A stretch of DNA of 16,568 nt from assembly GCA_905479615.1 (NCBI GenBank), contig CAJQNH010000197.1:1-16568 (forward strand), given 5' to 3'. Below, one piece after another: positions 1 through 6,634 of the stretch. The stretch is from an uncultured Eudoraea sp. (GTDB lineage Bacteria; Bacteroidota; Bacteroidia; Flavobacteriales; Flavobacteriaceae). The notes under the pieces are model-generated. The model had not been told where the DNA came from and ran no database searches. It worked only from the letters and a program-made list of their open reading frames with translations. Position 1 is the stretch's first letter; every line of letters begins with the position of its first letter. A program made the position numbers and the translations under genes.

Positions 1-594
1 ACTGCCATCGGAGGCTTTTTCTCCTATCTGTTTATCCATTATAAAAATTCTCAATCTCTTTATCCTGCAGCTATTTCCTTTGCTGCACTTACTGGTATAT
101 TCCTAATCTTTTTCTCATCAGATCTGTTTATAGCAATCTCATCAATAACCGGGATACAATTGTTCGAAGCTATTGCCTCAAATAATTACCTCTTTATCAG
201 ATTGGGAGACGTACTTATTGCCTTTGCTGTCTTTATGCTATTGCGCCAGTTCATAACAAGCAGGACTATATTAAAAATAGGACAGAATACATTATCCATC
301 TATGTTATTCATTTTGTTATTCTGTATGGAAGTTTTACCGGACTTGGATTGTATCGATTCTTTTATCAGTCCTTGCCACCGGCGATATTGATTCCGGCGG
401 CCATCGCTTTTATGTTCGTGTGCTCCTATCTGGCCTTGTTTTATACCAGGAATGAAGATACTATTAAACAAGGCATAAGTGCTGCGCTTGTAGATCTCAG
501 AAATAAGTTGGAGCCCTGGGCCTTATATACGCAAAGAATATTAAAAATAGGGGTTTACAGGATACTTAGAAGCGTTGGATTGGTAAAGAGCTAA
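1..594 (+). CDS. multi-pass membrane protein, possible acyltransferase, C-terminal part (5' end outside window)
   Basis: The frame is open from base 1, so the start lies upstream; 197 residues are visible before a TAA at 592-594. About four hydrophobic segments can be seen (around residues 19-42, 57-80, 88-118 and 122-145), followed by a basic, probably cytoplasmic tail of about 45 residues. The segment LKIGQNTLSIYVIHFVILYG resembles the late membrane helix of bacterial acyltransferase_3 or DUF1624 (heparan-alpha-glucosaminide N-acetyltransferase-like) proteins, which transfer acyl groups to surface glycans. That family call is inference from a short motif, because the N-terminal catalytic region is not in the window. 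A TTG at 160 could be mistaken for a start, but it sits inside an uninterrupted hydrophobic frame and is not the real one. The gene converges on lpdA. Confidence 0.6.
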   Translation, partial: TAIGGFFSYLFIHYKNSQSLYPAAISFAALTGIFLIFFSSDLFIAISSITGIQLFEAIASNNYLFIRLGDVLIAFAVFMLLRQFITSRTILKIGQNTLSIYVIHFVILYGSFTGLGLYRFFYQSLPPAILIPAAIAFMFVCSYLALFYTRNEDTIKQGISAALVDLRNKLEPWALYTQRILKIGVYRILRSVGLVKS

Positions 595-614
595 AAATGA
601 CTGCCAACATTTCC

Positions 615-639
615 AGGTCATACTAATTTTAGTAAACCT
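615..639. terminator. hairpin between convergent genes, possible weak terminator
   Basis: Arms AGGT (615-618) and TACTAA (621-626) pair with TTAGTA (629-634) and ACCT (636-639), leaving a 2x1 internal loop and a very short apical loop. It sits in the 72-bp gap between two converging genes, where a two-way terminator is expected. No good T-run follows on either strand, so the role is inferred from position. Confidence 0.3.
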
Positions 640-666
640 TAAACTTCTCAGAAATAGTTCACCTGA

Positions 667-2073
667 TTAAATATGCAAAGCTCTGTCATCCGTAGCGGCC
701 AGAGCAGCTTCTTTTACTGCTTCGGCATAGGTTGGATGCGCATGACTCATACGCGAAATATCCTCGGCTGAAGCTCGGAATTCCATTGCCGTGACTGCTT
801 CGGCTATCAGATCGGCACATCTGGCACCTATCATATGTACGCCAAGGACTTCATCTGTTTTCTTATCTGCAAGAATTTTTACAAACCCATCGATATCCAT
901 ACTGGCTCTTGCTCGACCCAAAGCACGCATTGGAAATTGGCCCGATTTATATGCTATACCGGCTTCTTTTAATTCTTCTTCCGTTTTCCCAACCGAAGCC
1001 ACTTCCGGCCAGGTATATACTACACCGGGAATTAAATTATAATCAATATGCGGCTTTTGACCGGCAATAATCTCAGCGACCATAGTACCCTCCTCTTCGG
1101 CTTTATGCGCCAGCATTGCACCTTTAACTACGTCACCAATGGCGTATATATTAGGAATATTGGTCTGTAAATTGTTGTTCACTGCTACCCTGCCCATATC
1201 ATCCAATGCTACACCTGCGGCTTCGGCATTTAAACCATTGGTATAGGGCTTTCTACCCACTGATACCAGGCAATAATCGCCTTTTAAAATCACTTCGGCT
1301 CCCTTTTTGTCATCGGCTTTAATGATTACTTCATTCTTCTTGCGCTCAACAGACTTAACCTTATGTGAAAGCAGAAATTTTACTTTTTGTTTTTTTAAGA
1401 CTTTTAAAAGCTCTTTGGAAAGTGCTGCATCCATTGTGGGAATAATTCTATCCATATACTCGACAACGGTAACTTCAGAGCCCAATCGCTTATACACCTG
1501 ACCTAATTCTAACCCAATTACCCCACCGCCAATAATGATCATGTGTGCAGGGATCTCCTTTAATTTTAAGGCCTCTGTAGATGTGATAACACGTTCCTTG
1601 TCCAGATTGATAAATGGTAGTGTAGAAGGCTTAGAGCCTGTAGCAATGATTATGTTTTTGGCTTCTAGTGTCTGTGATTTTCCCTTTGCTTGTTCTATTG
1701 TGATATGGGTAGCGTCTTTAAAACTTCCTATACCCTCGTAGACATCAATTTTATTTTTATCCATCAAAAACTGAATCCCCTTCGTGGTTTGGTCTACTAC
1801 AGCCTGCTTACGACTGATCATCTTTTCAAGGTTTATCTTAATGTCACCCGGAATTTCTATGCCGTGATCTTCAAAATGCTTTATCGCATCTTCATAATGA
1901 TGGCTGGAATCTAAAAGTGCTTTAGAAGGAATACAACCCACATTAAGACAGGTTCCTCCCAAAGTTGAATATTTCTCGATTATGGCAGTTTTCATACCCA
2001 ATTGAGCGCATCTGATGGCAGCAACATACCCACCTGGTCCAGAGCCTATAACGGCCACATCATATTGATTCAT
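667..2073 (-). CDS. lpdA: dihydrolipoyl dehydrogenase (E3 of 2-oxoacid dehydrogenase complexes)
   Basis: This FAD-dependent cytoplasmic enzyme reoxidises the dihydrolipoyl groups of pyruvate, 2-oxoglutarate and branched-chain 2-oxoacid dehydrogenase complexes and of the glycine cleavage system, reducing NAD+. At 468 residues it has the normal family length. Visible motifs are the FAD Rossmann loop GSGPGG (residues 10-15), the redox disulfide GGTCLNVGC (Cys42 and Cys47), the NAD-binding loop GGGVIGLELG near residue 182, a second FAD contact AIGDV, and the C-terminal HAHPTYAE with catalytic His446 and Glu451. The start MNQYDVAVIG puts the dinucleotide fold at the usual distance. No E1 or E2 gene is beside it, so it probably serves several complexes. 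It lies 131 bp downstream of the Lrp-type regulator on the same strand, with its own promoter-like box between them. Confidence 0.97.
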   Translation of the reverse strand: MNQYDVAVIGSGPGGYVAAIRCAQLGMKTAIIEKYSTLGGTCLNVGCIPSKALLDSSHHYEDAIKHFEDHGIEIPGDIKINLEKMISRKQAVVDQTTKGIQFLMDKNKIDVYEGIGSFKDATHITIEQAKGKSQTLEAKNIIIATGSKPSTLPFINLDKERVITSTEALKLKEIPAHMIIIGGGVIGLELGQVYKRLGSEVTVVEYMDRIIPTMDAALSKELLKVLKKQKVKFLLSHKVKSVERKKNEVIIKADDKKGAEVILKGDYCLVSVGRKPYTNGLNAEAAGVALDDMGRVAVNNNLQTNIPNIYAIGDVVKGAMLAHKAEEEGTMVAEIIAGQKPHIDYNLIPGVVYTWPEVASVGKTEEELKEAGIAYKSGQFPMRALGRARASMDIDGFVKILADKKTDEVLGVHMIGARCADLIAEAVTAMEFRASAEDISRMSHAHPTYAEAVKEAALAATDDRALHI

Positions 2074-2133
2074 AGTCTTCTTTTTTAAAGTAAAAGATTC
2101 GTTTTATATCGGGATATTAAGAAAATCAGATCA

Positions 2134-2141
2134 CAAAAGTA
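2134..2141 (-). promoter_or_regulatory. Bacteroidota-type -7 box upstream of lpdA
   Basis: On the minus strand this reads TACTTTTG, an exact match to TAnnTTTG, the -7 element used by the primary sigma factor of Bacteroidota. It lies about 60 bp before the lpdA start. No clear -33 TTTG is seen at the usual distance, so the site is only moderately supported. Confidence 0.4.
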
Positions 2142-2204
2142 CAAATGTTTTTGATTAGGACATAAGAGAATCAGACCTGAAGAAAACCCAAACTACCAGA
2201 TTAA

Positions 2205-2666
2205 TTAAAAGTGTATGGCGGTACTGTATTTTACCTCATTAATAACAAAAGAACTCTGGGTGCTTCCTATATTTTTTATCGCAGTCAACTTGGTCACCAT
2301 AAACTCTCTGTAAGCCTCCATATCACTTACGTTAACCTTAAGGATATAATCATAATCCCCGCTAATATGATGGCATTCCGAAACTTCTTCCAGCTGAACT
2401 ACTTCCCGTTCAAACTGCAGTACATTATCTTTTATATGCTGAATCAGTTTAACATGACAGAGTACCATAAAAGCTTTGTTTACCTTATTCTTATCAACCA
2501 AAGCAACATACCTGGTGATCACACCAGTTTTTTCCAACCGTTTTATCCGCTCATATACCGCGGTGGTTGAAAGTCCAAGTCGATTTGCATACTCCTTGGT
2601 GGTCCATTTACTATCCTCTTGCAGGAGTACTAATAATTCCCTGTCTTTTGCGTCTATTTTAATCAT
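2205..2666 (-). CDS. Lrp/AsnC family transcriptional regulator
   Basis: A 153-residue protein of typical Lrp/AsnC size. The N-terminal part (about residues 4-50) is an AsnC-type winged helix: MIKIDAKDRELLVLLQEDSK opens the domain, and the helix-turn-helix lies near residues 23-43 (YANRLGLSTTAVYERIKRL). The C-terminal part is the RAM ligand-binding fold, with the characteristic turn GDYDYIL at residues 103-109. Such proteins form dimers to octamers and sense amino acids. The gene diverges from the trans-sulfuration enzyme gene across a 153-bp, very AT-rich gap. That is the usual arrangement for a local Lrp-type regulator controlling its neighbour, so the effector is probably methionine or a related amino acid (inference). 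It might also influence lpdA downstream. Confidence 0.92.
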   Translation of the reverse strand: MIKIDAKDRELLVLLQEDSKWTTKEYANRLGLSTTAVYERIKRLEKTGVITRYVALVDKNKVNKAFMVLCHVKLIQHIKDNVLQFEREVVQLEEVSECHHISGDYDYILKVNVSDMEAYREFMVTKLTAIKNIGSTQSSFVINEVKYSTAIHF

Positions 2667-2767
2667 GATATAATTACATCAAAAACTATTATAAGTGTAT
2701 TAAAATAAATATATAATCTATTTAAAGTAATAAATATAGTTTTATTTTCTGTTATATTCAATTATGA

Positions 2768-2798
2768 TTGTTTTTTAATCTATGTTTTAATAATTTTA
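2768..2798 (+). promoter_or_regulatory. possible promoter of the trans-sulfuration enzyme gene
   Basis: A TTG at 2768-2770 is followed after 20 bp by TAATTTTA (2791-2798), a partial match to the Bacteroidota TTG-N19-21-TAnnTTTG pattern; the final G is missing. It lies 22 bp before the ATG. The whole 2667-2819 gap is extremely AT-rich, which lowers specificity but suits Lrp binding. A separated inverted repeat, ATTATA and TATAAT, lies nearer the regulator. Confidence 0.3.
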
Positions 2799-2819
2799 TA
2801 CTACAAAACTTATGCTCCT

Positions 2820-4046
2820 ATGAAACATAATGCGACAGACAAAATTCAGGAATTACACAATTTTGGTGAATTCGGGGGTGTAAATCCGTCTATATCCGAT
2901 TCATCTACTTACACCTTCCTTTCTGCAAAAACAATGTTCGACACCTTTGAAGGGAATACAGAGGGTTGTTACCTATATAGCCGGCACTCCTCCCCTTCCA
3001 ACCTATATCTGGGAGAAGCGCTTGCCGCGCTTGAGGGAACAGAAACTGCAAATGTTACCGCAAGTGGCATGGGTGCAATTACAGCCGTTATCCTGCAATT
3101 ATGTAATTCGGCAGACCATATTGTCAGTAGCCGGACTATTTATGGAGGCACTTATGCTTTTATGAAAAATTTTCTTAGAAAATTCAATATCAACACTTCA
3201 TTTGTAGACATTACAAAAATTGATGTTGTAGAAAAGGCCATTACAGCTGATACCAAAATGATATTCTGTGAAGCCATAAGCAACCCTTTATTGGAAGTCG
3301 CTGATATAAAAGCGCTATCCAGATTGGCCAAAAAGTATAATATTCCTCTGGTTGTGGACAATACTTTTTCACCTTTATCGATTGCTCCTGGAAAATTAGG
3401 GGCAGAAATAGTGATCCATAGCCTTACTAAATTTATTAATGGAACCAGTGATAGTGTTGCAGGGGCAGTATGCGGGACAAAGGAGTTTTGTCTTAGCCTA
3501 AAGGATGTGCATGATGGAGCCGGGATGCTTCTCGGCAGTACTCTTGATAGCCTCCGGGCATCTTTTATTCTAAAAAATATGAGAACGCTTCATATTAGAA
3601 TGAAAAAACATAGCGAAAATGCACTATACCTGGCCAAAAAGTTTGAGAAAGATGGCCTTAGGGTAGTGTATCCAGGTCTTAAATCACATTCCGGGCACCA
3701 AACTATGAAAAAGCAGATGGTTCCTGAATATGGGTATGGAGGGATTATGACCATAGACGTAGGTAGTCTTGAAAATGCAAATAACCTGATGGAGTTAATG
3801 CAGAAAAAAAACCTTGGTTATTTGGCCGTTAGTCTTGGGTTCTATAAAACGCTGTTCAGTGCTCCTGGCTCATCTACTTCTTCGGAAATTCCTTTGGAAG
3901 AGCAAAAAACTATGGGTTTATCTGATGGACTCATACGCTTTTCTATTGGCCTGGATAACGATATTAAGAGAACATATAAATTAATGAAAGAGTGTATGCA
4001 AAATCTGCACATCCTGGAACATAAAGTCGCATCTCCTGTTACATAG
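2820..4046 (+). CDS. Cys/Met-metabolism PLP enzyme (methionine gamma-lyase / cystathionine gamma-lyase-like)
   Basis: A 408-residue fold-type I PLP enzyme of the trans-sulfuration (gamma) family, which catalyses gamma- or beta-elimination or replacement on methionine, homocysteine, cystathionine or cysteine. Visible signatures are YSR (residues 53-55), where the neighbouring subunit binds the PLP phosphate; the PLP-stacking tyrosine Tyr108 in IYGGTY; Asp180 in VVDNTFSP, which contacts the pyridine nitrogen; and the Schiff-base Lys204 in HSLTKFINGTSD. The C-terminal IRFSIGLDN should carry the arginine binding the substrate carboxylate. True methionine gamma-lyases have a cysteine two residues after the stacking tyrosine; here it is Gly110, so methionine specificity is uncertain. 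The gene diverges from an Lrp-type regulator and lies 65 bp before an NhaC-type transporter, pointing to amino-acid-induced catabolism. Confidence 0.85.
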   Translation: MKHNATDKIQELHNFGEFGGVNPSISDSSTYTFLSAKTMFDTFEGNTEGCYLYSRHSSPSNLYLGEALAALEGTETANVTASGMGAITAVILQLCNSADHIVSSRTIYGGTYAFMKNFLRKFNINTSFVDITKIDVVEKAITADTKMIFCEAISNPLLEVADIKALSRLAKKYNIPLVVDNTFSPLSIAPGKLGAEIVIHSLTKFINGTSDSVAGAVCGTKEFCLSLKDVHDGAGMLLGSTLDSLRASFILKNMRTLHIRMKKHSENALYLAKKFEKDGLRVVYPGLKSHSGHQTMKKQMVPEYGYGGIMTIDVGSLENANNLMELMQKKNLGYLAVSLGFYKTLFSAPGSSTSSEIPLEEQKTMGLSDGLIRFSIGLDNDIKRTYKLMKECMQNLHILEHKVASPVT

Positions 4047-4111
4047 ATGATTTAGGCGTTTGCAGAACAGCGGCCAAAGTTGTAATATTACGAATCAACT
4101 AACCAATCCTT

Positions 4112-5599
4112 ATGGCCGATAAAAAATCCAATAAATACAGACAACAGGAACATATTGTTGAAAACCGGGAACTAAATATTTGGGAGGCATTAATTCCTGT
4201 TATTGCTCTGGTAGGAATGCTTGCTTACAATGTCTATGTTTTCGGAGATGATGCCATTGGTGGTTCTAATCAGTTTATATTATTAATGGGCGGTGCCGTT
4301 GCCGCTATTGTTGGTTTTTTTAATAAAGTCACCTATAAACAGATGTTGGCTGAAGTGGCCGAAAATGTTAAGTCCACCACTGGTGCTTTATTAATACTCT
4401 TAATGGTTGGGGCCCTGGCAGGAACATGGATGATAAGTGGGATTATCCCCGCAATGATCTATTATGGTCTTCAAATTCTAAACCCTACCATATTCCTGGC
4501 CGCTAGTTTAATTATTTGCGCTATAATCTCAATTGCTACAGGCAGCAGCTGGACTACCTCGGCCACGGTTGGTATTGCCCTCATAGGTATTGGTGATGCC
4601 CTTGGAATTCCTATGGGTATGACAGCAGGCGCAGCGCTTTCGGGCGCTTATTTTGGTGATAAGATGTCGCCTTTGAGTGATACTACCAACCTTGCCCCTG
4701 CCATGGCTGGTGGAGATTTATTCGGACACATCAGATATATGACCTATACCACCATTCCAACAATTTCAATAACGCTATTGATATTTGTAATTATAGGGCT
4801 GAATCTGGAGACAACGGGCATAGCAGACACAGAAAGTATTCTGAACTCAATTGATGCATCTTTTACTATAAATGGCTGGTTGTTTCTGGTTCCAATAGCA
4901 GTTATTCTTATGATTATAAAAAAAGCTCCGCCGCTTGTAGCCCTGCTTATTGGCACTTTACTCGGGGGTATTTTCGCTTTGTGGTTCCAACCCGATATCG
5001 TTGCAGGAATTACAGGAGCTAAAGAATTGAATTTTGAATCTGGCTATAAAGGAATCTTGAATGCGATTACAGTAAAAACCGAAATAGCCACAGATAACCC
5101 GGCACTTAACGATTTGTTTTCTGCAAAAGGCATGTCGGGGATGCTAGGTACCATATGGCTTATTGTATGTGCCATGGTATTTGGTGGTATTATGGATGGA
5201 ATAGGTGCGTTATCGAGGATTACCAAATCCTTACTCGGGTTGGCAAAGACAACATTTGGTCTTTTTGCAAGTACCGTTGGAAGCTGTCTTGCACTTAACG
5301 TTACGGCATCTGATCAGTATCTTGCCATTGTAGTTCCGGGAAAAATGTTTGCCAAGGCCTATGAAGACCGTGGATTAGCCCCTGAAAATCTAAGCAGGAC
5401 CCTGGAAGACTCGGGAACTGTAACCTCTGTACTTATCCCCTGGAATACATGCGGAGCATATCATAGTGGGGTATTGGGAGTAAGTGTTGCAGATTATTTC
5501 TTCTTTGCTATCTTTAATTGGTTAAGTCCAATCACCACGCTGTTCTTTGCTGCCTTGGGAATAAAAATAAAACAATTGTCGTCCTCAAAAGCCCTCTGA
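4112..5599 (+). CDS. nhaC: NhaC-family Na+/H+ antiporter or Na+-coupled amino-acid transporter
   Basis: A 495-residue inner-membrane protein with about eleven or twelve hydrophobic segments after a charged cytoplasmic N-terminus of about 22 residues. The family signature is clear: SGAYFGDKMSPLSDTTNLAP near residues 177-196, preceded by the serine/threonine-rich GSSWTTSATVG (144-154). NhaC members exchange Na+ for H+; relatives such as MleN exchange malate for lactate, and others (the MetT group) are predicted methionine carriers. The gene follows the trans-sulfuration enzyme by 65 bp on the same strand, so co-transcription is likely. That context favours uptake of a sulfur amino acid or export of a product over pH homeostasis, but this is inference. 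The gap contains a perfect palindrome GTAATATTAC (4082-4091) and no clear terminator. Confidence 0.85.
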   Translation: MADKKSNKYRQQEHIVENRELNIWEALIPVIALVGMLAYNVYVFGDDAIGGSNQFILLMGGAVAAIVGFFNKVTYKQMLAEVAENVKSTTGALLILLMVGALAGTWMISGIIPAMIYYGLQILNPTIFLAASLIICAIISIATGSSWTTSATVGIALIGIGDALGIPMGMTAGAALSGAYFGDKMSPLSDTTNLAPAMAGGDLFGHIRYMTYTTIPTISITLLIFVIIGLNLETTGIADTESILNSIDASFTINGWLFLVPIAVILMIIKKAPPLVALLIGTLLGGIFALWFQPDIVAGITGAKELNFESGYKGILNAITVKTEIATDNPALNDLFSAKGMSGMLGTIWLIVCAMVFGGIMDGIGALSRITKSLLGLAKTTFGLFASTVGSCLALNVTASDQYLAIVVPGKMFAKAYEDRGLAPENLSRTLEDSGTVTSVLIPWNTCGAYHSGVLGVSVADYFFFAIFNWLSPITTLFFAALGIKIKQLSSSKAL

Positions 5600-5706
5600 A
5601 GAAGGCTGTAAAAATTTTAAAGAAAATAACTTTGACTTTTCGTCCATTCGCCTGTTAATTCCGTCATTTATTTTTTAATTTCACACAGAATTTTAAAAAT
5701 TACAAA

Positions 5707-6213
5707 ATGGCTACTGTAACACTTAAGGGAAATGCAATTCATACATCAGGTAATCTCCCCGGGATTGGGAGCGCTGCCCCCGATTTCAATTTAGCAAAAA
5801 GCGACTTGTCTACTACTACGCTGTCTGATTACAAAGGAAAGAAGGTGGTAATGAACATATTTCACAGTATAGATACCGGAACTTGCGCCAATTCTGTTCG
5901 TCAGTTCAATTTAGAGGCAGCAGAGCTGGATAACACGTTGGTTTTATGCATTTCCAGAGATTTGCCTTTTGCTATGAATAGATTTTGTGGAGCTGAAGGA
6001 ATTGATAATGTTGAAACACTGTCTGACTTTAAAGATTGGAATTTTGGAAAATCCTATGGTCTGGAATATATAGATGGCCCAATTCAGGGATTACTTTCAA
6101 GAGCGATTGTAGTCTTAAACGAGGATGGTAAGGTAATTTATACCGAGCAAGTACAGGAAACTGCGGAAGAGCCAAACTACAAAGCGGCCCTCGAAGCCTT
6201 AATGGATGCCTAG
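5707..6213 (+). CDS. tpx: thiol peroxidase (atypical 2-Cys peroxiredoxin)
   Basis: A 168-residue Tpx-type peroxiredoxin that reduces H2O2 and alkyl hydroperoxides with electrons from thioredoxin. The whole protein follows the family pattern: VTLKGN near the start, GSAAPDFNL (21-29), the peroxidatic site DTGTC with Cys60, the resolving site RFCGAEG with Cys94, and the C-terminal VYTEQV-like segment followed by EEPNY. One position is unusual: the usual proline in NIFPSxDTxxC is His53 here (IFHSIDTGTC), next to the active-site loop. The ATG follows a 107-bp gap containing TTTG at 5631-5634, but no convincing -7 box is seen, so the promoter is undefined. The 3' end overlaps dgkA by 8 bp, so the two are probably translated from one message. 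Confidence 0.96.
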   Translation: MATVTLKGNAIHTSGNLPGIGSAAPDFNLAKSDLSTTTLSDYKGKKVVMNIFHSIDTGTCANSVRQFNLEAAELDNTLVLCISRDLPFAMNRFCGAEGIDNVETLSDFKDWNFGKSYGLEYIDGPIQGLLSRAIVVLNEDGKVIYTEQVQETAEEPNYKAALEALMDA

Positions 6214-6571
6214 AGAAAATCTGATTGTTAACCGGATAAAAGGAATTGGGTATGCTTTTCGCGGAGCATGGCTTTTAATCCGCACAGAAAGTAGTATCCA
6301 AATCCAGGTAGTCATTGCATGTATTATGACTGTAGTCGGATTTTATTTTGAGATATCGCAAACCGAATGGATTTTGCAGATTTTTGCAATTGCATTGGTG
6401 CTAGGTGTAGAAGGCCTGAATACTGCAATTGAAAAATTGTCGGACTATGTACAACCAGAATTTGATGAGAAAATTGGATTTATCAAAGACATATCCGCAG
6501 GGGCTGTTATGCTGGTTTCACTGGCTGCAACGATTGTTGGATTTATCATCTATGTTCCAAAAATTATTTAG
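6206..6571 (+). CDS. dgkA: DgkA-type membrane lipid kinase (diacylglycerol or undecaprenol kinase)
   Basis: A 121-residue integral membrane kinase with three predicted helices (about residues 33-49, 54-72 and 96-116) after an amphipathic N-terminus. Residue numbers coincide with those of E. coli DgkA: Glu28, Glu69, Asn72 and Glu76 in VEGLNTAIE, and Lys94-Asp95 are all present, so the active site is intact. Enzymes of this family phosphorylate diacylglycerol from membrane-derived glycans, or undecaprenol in Gram-positives; which lipid is used here cannot be told from sequence. The start ATG lies inside the last codons of tpx, in another frame (8-bp overlap), giving strong translational coupling. 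ftsK follows after 63 bp with its own promoter. Confidence 0.93.
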   Translation: MPRENLIVNRIKGIGYAFRGAWLLIRTESSIQIQVVIACIMTVVGFYFEISQTEWILQIFAIALVLGVEGLNTAIEKLSDYVQPEFDEKIGFIKDISAGAVMLVSLAATIVGFIIYVPKII

Positions 6572-6575
6572 GACG

Positions 6576-6605
6576 TTTGTAGGTAGTCCTTCCTATGTAA
6601 ATTTG
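6576..6605 (+). promoter_or_regulatory. promoter of the ftsK operon
   Basis: TTTG (6576-6579) is followed after 18 bp by TAAATTTG (6598-6605), an exact match to the Bacteroidota TAnnTTTG -7 element with a good -33 element. It lies 29 bp before the ftsK ATG, in the only gap in the dgkA-ftsK stretch. It is the best-formed protein-gene promoter in the window and marks the start of the ftsK to ribB transcription unit. Confidence 0.65.
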
Positions 6606-6634
6606 TATTTTTACCCCAAAGAATAGATGATTAA

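Noticed and set aside
160..594. TTG at 160 as the start of a small 144-residue membrane protein
   Set aside because: The frame is open and hydrophobic back to base 1 without a stop, so this is the tail of a larger gene entering the window.
2211..2570. 119-residue plus-strand frame opposite the Lrp regulator
   Set aside because: Fully antisense to a well-supported regulator, with no family resemblance.
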